DNA from: JACQFK01 sp964604905
GTDB taxonomy: Bacteria; Planctomycetota; MHYJ01; JACPRB01
DNA: 64,000 nt
Assembly: GCA_964604905.1 (NCBI GenBank)
Contig: CAZSCC010000370.1
Location: 1 to 64,000 of the forward strand
Reading direction: 5' to 3'
Shown: piece by piece, positions 17,498-24,680 of the stretch
How positions within the stretch are numbered: position 1 is the stretch's first letter
Layout: each line of letters opens with the position of its first letter
Program-made: the position numbers and the translations under genes
Notes under the pieces: model-generated
What the model was told of the DNA's origin: nothing
Database searches by the model: none
Seen by the model: only the letters and a program-made list of their open reading frames with translations

Positions 17498-18925
17498 ATG
17501 AGCTGCAGCTGCGGTCGCCAGGAATCCCCCTCGCCGTCGCGCCGGTCGTTCCTCAAGAACGCCGGGGCGGGCTTCGGGACGCTGGCCCTCGCGTCGATTC
17601 TCGGGGAGCAGGACCTCCTGGCTCAGGCGGATCCGATGGCGCCGAAGCACCCGCACTCCGCGCCGCGCGCGAAGAGCGTCATCTTCCTCTTCATGGCGGG
17701 CGGCCCGAGCCACGTGGACCTCTTCGAGCCGAAGCCCGAGCTGGAGCGCCTGGCGGGGCAGCCGATCCCCGAGTCGTTCGGCATGTTCAAGACGCGGCGG
17801 GCCGTGGCGAAGAACAAGCTGAAGCCCTCGATCTGGCCGTACCGCCACCACGGGGCGAGCGGCCTGGAGATCTCCGATGCGCTCCCGCACATCGCCTCCT
17901 GCGCGGACGACCTCTGCGTCCTGCGAGGCTGCTATGGCGACAGCGTGACCCACCCGGAGTCGGTCTACCTCATGAACACCGGCTCGATCCTGATGGGCCG
18001 GCCGAGCCTGGGCTCGTGGGCCGCGTACGGACTGGGGACCGAGAACCGGAACATGCCCGCGTTCGTCGTCCTGCCCGACCCGTCGGGCTGGGTGAAGGGG
18101 GGCGCGCCCGCGTGGGGGAACGGCTACCTCCCCGCGGTCTATCAGGGGACGATCCTGCGCGGCGGCGACACGCCGATCCTGAATCTGAACACGCCCAAGG
18201 GCGTGAGCGGCGACCAGCAGAAGTCGACGCTCGACCTGATCAACACGCTCAACCGCGGGAACCTGGCGGGCAAGGAGGAGGACACCGAACTGGCCGCGCG
18301 GATCTCCGCGTACGAGCTCGCCTTCCGCATGCAGAGCCACGCGCAGGAGGTGGTCGAGGTCGCCAAGGAGAGCGAGGCGACGCGGAAGCTCTACGGTCTC
18401 GACGACAAGGTGACGCAGGAGTTCGGCCTGCGCTGCCTGCTCGCGCGCCGGATGGTCGAGCGGGGCGTGCGGTTCGTGCAGCTCTACTGCGGCGACACGA
18501 ACGGCTGGGACGGCCACTCGGACATGTCGGGCAACCACGGGAAGCTCTGCGCGCAGAGCGACCGGCCCGTCGCGGGGCTGCTCAAGGACCTGAAGTCGCG
18601 CGGCCTGCTCGATTCGACGCTCGTCGTCTGGGGCGGCGAGTTCGGGCGCACGCCGATGAGCGAGGGCTCGGACGGCCGCGACCACAACCCGCACGGCTTC
18701 TGCATGTGGCTGGCGGGCGGCGGCGTGAAGGGCGGCCAGGCGATCGGGGCGACCGACCCGGTGGGCCTGCGCGCGGCCGAGGAGAAGACCCACGTCCACG
18801 ACATCCACGCGACGATCCTGCACCTGCTGGGGATGGACCACACGCGGCTGACCTATCGCCACCAGGGCCGCAACCAGCGGCTCACCGACGTGTCGGGGAA
18901 CGTCATCATGAAGGCGCTCGCGTAG
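17498..18925 (+). CDS. DUF1501 protein, Tat-exported
   Basis: A 475-residue protein with a twin-arginine signal (SRRSFLKNAGAGFGTLALAS). The DUF1501 fold belongs to the alkaline phosphatase/sulfatase superfamily; characteristic segments are VIFLFMAGGPSHVDLFEPK, RGVRFVQLYCGDTNGWDGH, VWGGEFGRTPMSEGSDGRDH and HTRLTYRHQGRNQRLTDV. It starts four bases after the DUF1549/DUF1553 gene and is surely cotranscribed with it. The last 20 bases overlap the convergent glycoside hydrolase gene. Enzymatic activity has not been inferred with certainty for the family. Confidence 0.93.
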   Translation: MSCSCGRQESPSPSRRSFLKNAGAGFGTLALASILGEQDLLAQADPMAPKHPHSAPRAKSVIFLFMAGGPSHVDLFEPKPELERLAGQPIPESFGMFKTRRAVAKNKLKPSIWPYRHHGASGLEISDALPHIASCADDLCVLRGCYGDSVTHPESVYLMNTGSILMGRPSLGSWAAYGLGTENRNMPAFVVLPDPSGWVKGGAPAWGNGYLPAVYQGTILRGGDTPILNLNTPKGVSGDQQKSTLDLINTLNRGNLAGKEEDTELAARISAYELAFRMQSHAQEVVEVAKESEATRKLYGLDDKVTQEFGLRCLLARRMVERGVRFVQLYCGDTNGWDGHSDMSGNHGKLCAQSDRPVAGLLKDLKSRGLLDSTLVVWGGEFGRTPMSEGSDGRDHNPHGFCMWLAGGGVKGGQAIGATDPVGLRAAEEKTHVHDIHATILHLLGMDHTRLTYRHQGRNQRLTDVSGNVIMKALA

Positions 18926-19967
18926 GGGGCTTCCGCCGGAAGATCTCCAGCCACTGGGCCATCAGGGCGTCGCCGAAGTCTCGGCTCTTCCGGCAGTCCG
19001 CGAGGGTGCGCCCCCAGTAGAAGCCGATCCACCCGGCGGCCTTGTCGCGGGTGCGGTCGAGGAAGCGTTCGAAGTCCTCGACGCCGCATCCGAGGAGGAA
19101 GGTCTCCTCGATGACGACCGGCTTGCCGGCCGCGCGGAAGGCGTCGAGGGTCGCCACCGCCTCGTCGACCTTGCCCGTCTTCGGATAGAGGTGGAGGCAG
19201 AGGAAGTCGAGCTCCGGCGCGACCGCCTCGGGCTTGAAGCCGGAGTAGAGGACGCCGGGGCGGTCGAGGCTCCAATCGACGAGGCCCACGGTGATGAGGG
19301 CGGCCGCATCGTGGCGGCGGATCGCGGCGACCAGGGTGCGGCACCAGGCGCGGGCGATCTCGTGGCGCGGGCGGCCGGCCTGGTCGAGCGAGATCCACTG
19401 GACGAAGTGCTTGCCGCCGAAGGCGCCGCCCAGCCAGTCGCCGGTGCTGCTCTTGCCCACGGGCGCGACCGGCTCGTTCATGAGATTGTAGCAGAAGACG
19501 GCGGGGCTGCCGGCGCACGCCATCGCGACCGCCTCCCAGAACCGCGCCTGCGCGTCCCAGCGCGCCGTCTCGCCGAGCGCGTCGTACCACGCGGGGACAT
19601 CCTTCTTGTGGTAGCAGCCCAGGCCGGTCAGGTCGAGGGTGAGGCGCAGGCGTTCGCACAGCTCGAGCAGGCGTGCAAGACGCTCGAGTTCCCTGGGGTC
19701 GGGGTCGGAGGCGCTCCGCATGAACTTCCCGAACTGGAGGTGGACGCGGACGACGTTGGCGCCCAGGTCGCGCATCTCCCGGAAGTCCTCCTCGACCTTG
19801 GGCCACTCGCCGTGCCAGTAGTCCTCGATCAGGCGGCCCGTCTCGTCGTGGTCGTAGTTGAAGCCCCAGGGGGTGAGGGAGAGGCGGCCGTCGGCGAGGC
19901 GGACCCGGTCGGGGGTCGGTGCGCAGCCGGCGAGGATGACGGCGGCGCTGAGGAGCGTTCTATACAT
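18906..19967 (-). CDS. Glycoside hydrolase family 5-like lipoprotein
   Basis: A 353-residue protein with a lipobox (VILAGCAP). The fold is a GH-A clan TIM barrel: acid/base catalyst Glu165 in YNLMNEPVAP, nucleophile Glu in PVVIEETFLLG, and a tryptophan-rich opening (WGFNYDHDE). It most likely cleaves beta-linked hexose polymers such as mannan or glucan at the cell surface. A second, different GH5-like lipoprotein is encoded at 35462-36739. A TAGAAT box lies exactly 6 bases upstream of the ATG, without a ribosome binding site. The 3' end overlaps the DUF1501 gene by 20 bases. Confidence 0.83.
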   Translation of the reverse strand: MYRTLLSAAVILAGCAPTPDRVRLADGRLSLTPWGFNYDHDETGRLIEDYWHGEWPKVEEDFREMRDLGANVVRVHLQFGKFMRSASDPDPRELERLARLLELCERLRLTLDLTGLGCYHKKDVPAWYDALGETARWDAQARFWEAVAMACAGSPAVFCYNLMNEPVAPVGKSSTGDWLGGAFGGKHFVQWISLDQAGRPRHEIARAWCRTLVAAIRRHDAAALITVGLVDWSLDRPGVLYSGFKPEAVAPELDFLCLHLYPKTGKVDEAVATLDAFRAAGKPVVIEETFLLGCGVEDFERFLDRTRDKAAGWIGFYWGRTLADCRKSRDFGDALMAQWLEIFRRKPPTRAPS

Positions 19968-19973
19968 GGCTGC

Positions 19974-19979
19974 ATTCTA
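19974..19979 (-). promoter_or_regulatory. -10-like box TAGAAT, leaderless promoter candidate
   Basis: TAGAAT on the minus strand, separated by exactly 6 bases from the ATG at 19967. This puts the expected transcription start on the A of the start codon. Confidence 0.45.
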
Positions 19980-19995
19980 CGTTCAGGAGGGACCC

Positions 19996-20706
19996 ATGGG
20001 CTTGATTCTCGCGTTGTGCGCCGCTGCGGCGTTCCAGGCGTCGGACAAGATCGAGACCGCGAAGGGCGACCTCGAGATTGTTCCGATCGAGCACGCGACC
20101 TTCGTCATGAAGTGGGACAAGGCGCTGATCTTCGTCGATCCGGTGGGGGGCGCCGACAAGTTCAAGGATCACGGCAAGCCCGACCTCATCCTGGTCACCG
20201 ACCTCCACGGCGATCACCTTGACCCGAAGACGGTCGCGGCGGTGAAGGGGGAGAAGACGATGATCGTGGCGCCCCAGGCGTGCGCCGACAAGCTGGGGGC
20301 GGGGGTCTCGGTGCTGGCGAACGGCGCGAAGATGAAGTGCGGCGAGGTCGAGATCGAGGCGATTCCGATGTACAACCTGACGCCCGAGCGGAAGAACAAC
20401 CATACCAAGGGCCGCGGGAACGGCTACGTCCTCACGATCGGCGGCAAGCGGATCTACATCTCGGGCGATACGGAGGACATCCCCGAGATGCGAGCGCTCA
20501 AGGGGATCGACGCGGCCTTCGTCTGCATGAACCTCCCCTACACGATGGACGTCGACCACGCGGCCGACGCGGTGCTCGCCTTCAAGCCCAAGGTCGTCTA
20601 CCCCTACCACTACCGCGGCAAGGAGGGCATGAGCGACGTCGCCAAGTTCAAGTCCTTGGTGGCCAAGGACAAAAGCATCGAGGTCCGCCTTCTTAAGTGG
20701 TACTAA
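19996..20706 (+). CDS. Metallo-beta-lactamase-fold hydrolase, UlaG-like
   Basis: A 236-residue protein with a short signal peptide (MGLILALCAAAAFQA). The MBL motif is T-D69-L-H71-G-D73-H74: the first histidine of the usual H-x-H-x-D-H is aspartate, as in some UlaG-like proteins. Other metal ligands are probably in ISGDTEDIPE and VVYPYHYRG. The start at 19996 has GGAGG 5 bases upstream and begins the signal peptide; the frame is open further upstream but that region belongs to the divergent glycoside hydrolase promoter. The gene ends 4 bases before palindrome copy 2. Substrate unknown. Confidence 0.87.
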   Translation: MGLILALCAAAAFQASDKIETAKGDLEIVPIEHATFVMKWDKALIFVDPVGGADKFKDHGKPDLILVTDLHGDHLDPKTVAAVKGEKTMIVAPQACADKLGAGVSVLANGAKMKCGEVEIEAIPMYNLTPERKNNHTKGRGNGYVLTIGGKRIYISGDTEDIPEMRALKGIDAAFVCMNLPYTMDVDHAADAVLAFKPKVVYPYHYRGKEGMSDVAKFKSLVAKDKSIEVRLLKWY

Positions 20707-20710
20707 TGGA

Positions 20711-20741
20711 CGTAACAGAACAAACGGTTTGTTTTGTTACG
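20711..20741. terminator. A+T-rich palindromic terminator-like repeat, copy 2
   Basis: Same element as at 2069, with one mismatch in the left arm (CAGAAC instead of CAAAAC). It lies between convergent genes; the TAA stop of the minus-strand SMP-30 gene (20739-20737) is part of the right arm. It probably terminates both transcripts. Confidence 0.7.
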
Positions 20742-21636
20742 ATCCCACCCGGATGCGGTAGAGGCCGAACTTGGGGCCGGCGCCGGCCGTGATGTAGAGC
20801 GTCGCCCCGTCGGCGCCGAAGCAGCAGTTGGTGGGGTCGCCCGGAGTCGGGATGAACCCCTTCGGCTCCCCGCCGGCCGGGCTGAACACATACACGCCCC
20901 CTCTGGCGCCCGTCCCCGCGGTGGCGTAGATGTTTCCATCCCGACCCAGCGTCATCCCGTCGATCCCCCGGCCCGTCTTGAAGTCGTACAGGATCCGCTT
21001 CTCGCCCAGCGACCCGTCCGCCTGCACCCGGAAGGCGAGGAGGTGAAGCACCCCTTTCGGGTTGTTGTCCGCGACGTAGACCGTCTTCCCGTCGGGCGTG
21101 ACGATGATCCCATTGGGCTTCTGCACGTCGCGCGTCGCGAGCGTCACCTTGCCGTCCGGCTCGACGAGGAAGACCCCCTCGAAGTCGATGTCCCGAGGAT
21201 CGTTGCCGACGTAACGCGGATCGGTGAAGTACACCTGGCCCCGGGGCCCGATCGCCAGGTCGTTGGGGCTGTTGAACCGCTTGCCGTCCCAGCGGTCGGC
21301 GAGCGTGCGGACCTTCCCGTCGGGCTCGGTGATCGAGATCCGACGGTTGCCGCCGGTATTTCCGCCCTCGCAGGCGACGAGGCGCCCCCGCGCGTCGAAC
21401 TTGAGGCCGTTGGAGCGGCCGCTCGGATCCCGGTAGACCGCGACCTGCTTCGTCTTCGGATCGAAGCGCAGCATCCGGTTCCCGATGTCGCTGAAGACGA
21501 TCGAGCCGTCGGGCGCCAGGGCCGGCCCCTCGGTGAACTCGCCGTCCGCCCAGAGGACCTCCAGGGAGCTTCCGCCCTCCGGCGCGGAGGCGCACCCCAG
21601 GGCCAGCACGATCCACGCGAGGTTCAGTCTCATCAC
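20737..21636 (-). CDS. SMP-30/gluconolactonase-like beta-propeller lipoprotein
   Basis: A 299-residue six-bladed propeller of the SMP-30/gluconolactonase/LRE family. N-terminal lipobox VLALGCAS. Family landmarks are EGPALAPDGSIVFSD, SNGLKFDARGRLVACEGG, SPNDLAIGPRGQVYFTDPRY, KPNGIIVTPDGKTVYVAD and GIDGMTLGRDGNIYAT; the N-D and D residues in these strands normally bind the catalytic calcium. A lactonase acting on sugar lactones outside the cytoplasm is the likely role. GGAGGAGGAG precedes the start. Its stop codon is supplied by palindrome copy 2. Confidence 0.88.
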   Translation of the reverse strand: MMRLNLAWIVLALGCASAPEGGSSLEVLWADGEFTEGPALAPDGSIVFSDIGNRMLRFDPKTKQVAVYRDPSGRSNGLKFDARGRLVACEGGNTGGNRRISITEPDGKVRTLADRWDGKRFNSPNDLAIGPRGQVYFTDPRYVGNDPRDIDFEGVFLVEPDGKVTLATRDVQKPNGIIVTPDGKTVYVADNNPKGVLHLLAFRVQADGSLGEKRILYDFKTGRGIDGMTLGRDGNIYATAGTGARGGVYVFSPAGGEPKGFIPTPGDPTNCCFGADGATLYITAGAGPKFGLYRIRVGS

Positions 21637-21700
21637 TCCTCCTCCATTTACCTACGTCCGTCTTGACAGGATCGTGCCCCGCGCCGACACTATCCGCCCG

Positions 21701-22858
21701 ATGCGCGAATCCCGCCGGATGGCCGAGGTCCAGACGCCGATCATCCCGATCGTCGGAGATCTCGTCCGCTCGAGCCCGGGCACGATCTCGCTCGGGCAGG
21801 GCATGGTCGGTTACGGTCCGCCGCGCCAGGCGATCGAAGCGGCGGCGCGGGTCGGCGACGACCTGAAGATCCACCAGTACGGCGCGGTCGAGGGCAGCGC
21901 GGCCCTCCGCGAGGCGCTTGCCGCCAAGCTCCGCGCCGAGAACGGCATCGCGGCCGGACGCGTCGTCGTCACCGCCGGCGGGAACATGGCCTTCCTGAAC
22001 GCGATCCTCGCGATCGCCGACGTCGGCGACGAGGTCATCCTCCAGACCCCCTACTACTTCAACCACGACATGGCGATCGGGATGGCGGGGTGCCGCACGG
22101 TCTGCGTCCCGACCGACGACCGCTACCAGCTGCGGCTCGACGCGATCGAGCGGGCGATCACGCCGCGGACGCGCGCCGTCGTCACGGTCTCGCCCAACAA
22201 TCCGACGGGAGCGGTCTACCCGGAGGCGGCGCTCCGCGACGTGAACGCGCTCTGCAAGGAGAAGGGCGTCTTTCACCTCCACGACGAGGCGTACGAATAC
22301 TTCACCTACGGGGGCGTCCGCCCGTTCTCGGCGGGATCGATCGCCGGGAGCGCGGAGCACACGATCTCGCTCTACTCGTTCAGCAAGGCCTACGGCTTCG
22401 CGGGCTGGCGGATCGGCTACATGACGATCCCGGAGCCCCTCGAGGTCGCGGTCCGGAAGATCCAGGACACGAACCTGATCTGCCCGGTGATGATCTCTCA
22501 GGCGGCGGCGCTGGGAGCGCTCCAGGCGGGCGCGGCGTACTGTCGCGAGAAGACGCGCGATCTCACCGACGTGCGCGAGACGGCGCGGAAGGCGTTCGGC
22601 GAGATCGCCGGCTTCTGCGCGGCGCCGATGACGGACGGGGCTTTCTATATCTTCGCGCGGCTCTCGTCGCCGCTCGATCCGCTGGCGCTCGTCGAGCGCC
22701 TGGTCCGCGACCACAAGGTGGCGGCGATTCCGGGGACGGCGTTCGGCGTGTCGGAGGGCTGCACGCTCCGGGTGGCGTTCGGGGCGCTCGACAAGGCGAC
22801 GGCCTCCGAGGGGATCGGCCGGCTTGTCCGCGGGCTCAAGGCGATCGTGAAGGGGTAA
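21701..22858 (+). CDS. PLP-dependent class I/II aminotransferase
   Basis: A 385-residue fold-type I aminotransferase. The PLP lysine is Lys229 in LYSFSKAYGFAGWRIGY; the substrate/PLP motifs SPNNPTG (164-170) and HDEAYE (Asp195) and the C-terminal arginine (CTLRVAFG) are present. The gene for a carbon-nitrogen hydrolase of omega-amidase type begins 3 bases after its stop. That pairing suggests a glutamine-type transaminase whose alpha-keto acid product (2-oxoglutaramate) is removed by the amidase, as described for methionine-salvage YbdL/YafV-type pairs. TTGACA occurs at 21663-21668 with a weak -10 just before the ATG; no ribosome binding site is visible. Confidence 0.9.
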   Translation: MRESRRMAEVQTPIIPIVGDLVRSSPGTISLGQGMVGYGPPRQAIEAAARVGDDLKIHQYGAVEGSAALREALAAKLRAENGIAAGRVVVTAGGNMAFLNAILAIADVGDEVILQTPYYFNHDMAIGMAGCRTVCVPTDDRYQLRLDAIERAITPRTRAVVTVSPNNPTGAVYPEAALRDVNALCKEKGVFHLHDEAYEYFTYGGVRPFSAGSIAGSAEHTISLYSFSKAYGFAGWRIGYMTIPEPLEVAVRKIQDTNLICPVMISQAAALGALQAGAAYCREKTRDLTDVRETARKAFGEIAGFCAAPMTDGAFYIFARLSSPLDPLALVERLVRDHKVAAIPGTAFGVSEGCTLRVAFGALDKATASEGIGRLVRGLKAIVKG

Positions 22859-22861
22859 GGC

Positions 22862-23632
22862 ATGCAGGTCGCGCTCGTCCAGCTCGACATCGCGTGGGAG
22901 GACAAGAGGGCCAACCACGCGAAGGTGCGGGCGCTGCTCGAGAAGGCGAAGCCGCCGCGCGGCGCGCTCGTGGTCCTGCCCGAGATGTTCTCGACGGGCT
23001 TCTCGATGAATGCTGCCGAGATCGCGGAGGGGGAGGCGCGGGAGACGGAGCGCTTCCTCGCGTCGGCCGCGAAGGAGTTCGGGGTCGCGATGCTGGGCGG
23101 GGTCGTCACCCTGGGCGCCGACGGCCGCGGTCGGAACCAGGCGGTCGCGTTCGGCCCCGACGGCGCCCCGCTCGCGCGCTACGCCAAGATCCATCCGTTC
23201 TCGTATGGCGAAGAGACGAAGAATTACACGGGGGGGACGGAGATCGTCCTCTTCGAGTATGCGGGGTTCAAGATCGCGCCCTTTGTCTGCTACGACCTGC
23301 GCTTCCCCGAGGTCTTCCGGGCGGCGGTGAAGCGCGGCGCGCAACTCTTCACGGTGATCGCGAACTGGCCCGAGCCGCGCGAGGCCCACTGGCTGGCGCT
23401 GCTCAAGGCGCGGGCGATCGAGAACCAGGCGTATGTCGTCGGCGTCAACCGCTGCGGGCGCGACCCGAAGCTCGCCTATTCAGGTCGGAGCCAGGTCATC
23501 GGGCCCAAGGGGGACGTGCCCGTGGATGCCGGGACGGCGGAGGGGGTCACATTGGCCGAGCTCGACCTCGCCCCCCTCCTGGAATGGCGCCGCGCCTTCC
23601 CCGCGCTGGCCGACATGAAGGACATTCCGTAA
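22862..23632 (+). CDS. Carbon-nitrogen hydrolase, omega-amidase (nitrilase superfamily)
   Basis: A 256-residue nitrilase-superfamily amidase with the full catalytic triad: Glu41 (VVLPEMFSTGF), Lys109 (YAKIHPFSYG) and Cys143 (FVCYDLRFPE). EMFSTGFSM and the KIHPFSYGEE segment are typical of omega-amidases (YafV/NIT2 type) that hydrolyse 2-oxoglutaramate or 2-oxosuccinamate. The gene follows the aminotransferase by 3 bases. Cytoplasmic, no signal peptide. Its TAA stop lies within the left arm of palindrome copy 3. Confidence 0.92.
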   Translation: MQVALVQLDIAWEDKRANHAKVRALLEKAKPPRGALVVLPEMFSTGFSMNAAEIAEGEARETERFLASAAKEFGVAMLGGVVTLGADGRGRNQAVAFGPDGAPLARYAKIHPFSYGEETKNYTGGTEIVLFEYAGFKIAPFVCYDLRFPEVFRAAVKRGAQLFTVIANWPEPREAHWLALLKARAIENQAYVVGVNRCGRDPKLAYSGRSQVIGPKGDVPVDAGTAEGVTLAELDLAPLLEWRRAFPALADMKDIP

Positions 23633-23660
23633 CAATACAAACCGTCTTTTTGTTACGGAA
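23625..23660. terminator. Palindromic terminator-like repeat, copy 3 (diverged)
   Basis: Arms beginning TTCCGTAACAA and ending TTGTTACGGAA around a less conserved centre. It contains the TAA stop of the plus-strand amidase (23630-23632) and the TAA stop of the minus-strand leucine-rich repeat gene (23655-23653), so both convergent genes end inside it. Confidence 0.65.
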
Positions 23661-24600
23661 GGGAGAGGGCCGCACGGAGGCGGGCGAGCGCGGCGGGGGT
23701 CACCTTGGGCTCCCGGACCTCCAGCTTCCGGAGCTTCGTGAGCCCGGCCAGGGACTCCAGCCCCGCGTCCGTCGCCCCCGTGCTTTCGAGCACCAGCGAT
23801 TCGAGCTCCGTGAGACCCGCCAGCGCCCGGATTCCCTCGTCGCCCCCCGGCCCTCCGTAGCAACGCAACACCTTGAGCGACTTGATCTTGCCCACGTGGC
23901 GGAAGCCCTCAGCCGAGAGCATCCCGTCGTGGACGTCCAGCTCGCGGAGCTTGGGGAGGCCGCTCAGGCTCCCCAGAGCCGCCCCCGTCGCCTTCCGGCT
24001 CCCCAGCTGGAGGCGCTCGAGGTTGACCAGGCCCGCCAGCCGGCGCGCCCCGGCGTCGCTGAACTGGGTGTGGACGATCTCCAGCCGCAGCAGGCTCGAG
24101 ATCTTCTCGATGCCCTCGAGGCCGGCGTCGTCCAATGGGGTGGAATGGAAGTTCAGGTTCTCGAGCTTCGTCAGCCCCTGGAGCTGCTTCACCCCGATTC
24201 CCGTCACCTTCGTCGAGGCGAGCCCGAGGACCTTCAGCCGCGTCAGGCCGGCCAGCGCCTCGAGCGCGTCATCCGAGATCGGCGTGAGCGTGAGGTTCAG
24301 GGATTCGAGCGATGCGAGCGCTCCGACATGGCGCAGCCCGGGTCCGCGGATATCGGCGTTTCCGAGGTCCAGCCGCCGGAGGTCGGCGAATCCCGCGAGC
24401 CGCTCCAGCCACGCGTCGTTCACCCGCGCGTTGAGCTTGTAGTCCTTGAAGTGGGGGTTCGTTCGGTCGTTCAGGTCGACCTCGACCAGCCGCCCCGCAT
24501 CGGTCTTGACGACCCCGTTCATTTCCTTCAGCTCCTTCTCGAGCGCGGCGATGCGGTCCTGGGGGGCGGCGGCCAGGAGGAGCAGCGTGAGGATTCTCAT
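23653..24600 (-). CDS. Secreted leucine-rich repeat protein
   Basis: A 315-residue protein with signal peptide MRILTLLLLAAAPQ. About ten leucine-rich repeats of the ribonuclease-inhibitor/GALA-like type follow, spaced 23-25 residues: L-x-x-L-x-x-L-x-L-x-x-T-x-I-T-D-x-G-L, e.g. LTRLKVLGLASTKVTGIG and LTKLENLNFHSTPLDDAG. Probably an extracytoplasmic protein-binding surface. The ATG at 24600 was chosen because it starts the signal peptide; another ATG 51 bases upstream would put hydrophilic residues before it. The stop codon lies in palindrome copy 3. Confidence 0.85.
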   Translation of the reverse strand: MRILTLLLLAAAPQDRIAALEKELKEMNGVVKTDAGRLVEVDLNDRTNPHFKDYKLNARVNDAWLERLAGFADLRRLDLGNADIRGPGLRHVGALASLESLNLTLTPISDDALEALAGLTRLKVLGLASTKVTGIGVKQLQGLTKLENLNFHSTPLDDAGLEGIEKISSLLRLEIVHTQFSDAGARRLAGLVNLERLQLGSRKATGAALGSLSGLPKLRELDVHDGMLSAEGFRHVGKIKSLKVLRCYGGPGGDEGIRALAGLTELESLVLESTGATDAGLESLAGLTKLRKLEVREPKVTPAALARLRAALSLP

Positions 24601-24680
24601 GCATTCCTTTGTCCCGACCGGCCCCGATTGGCCGTTACATTCCACGTTCAAAGTGCAATTCTCCAGGAGAGCTAACTATA

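Noticed and set aside
20693..23389. 898-codon minus-strand frame covering the aminotransferase and amidase
   Set aside because: Same G+C-shadow effect; the plus-strand genes have full catalytic motifs.
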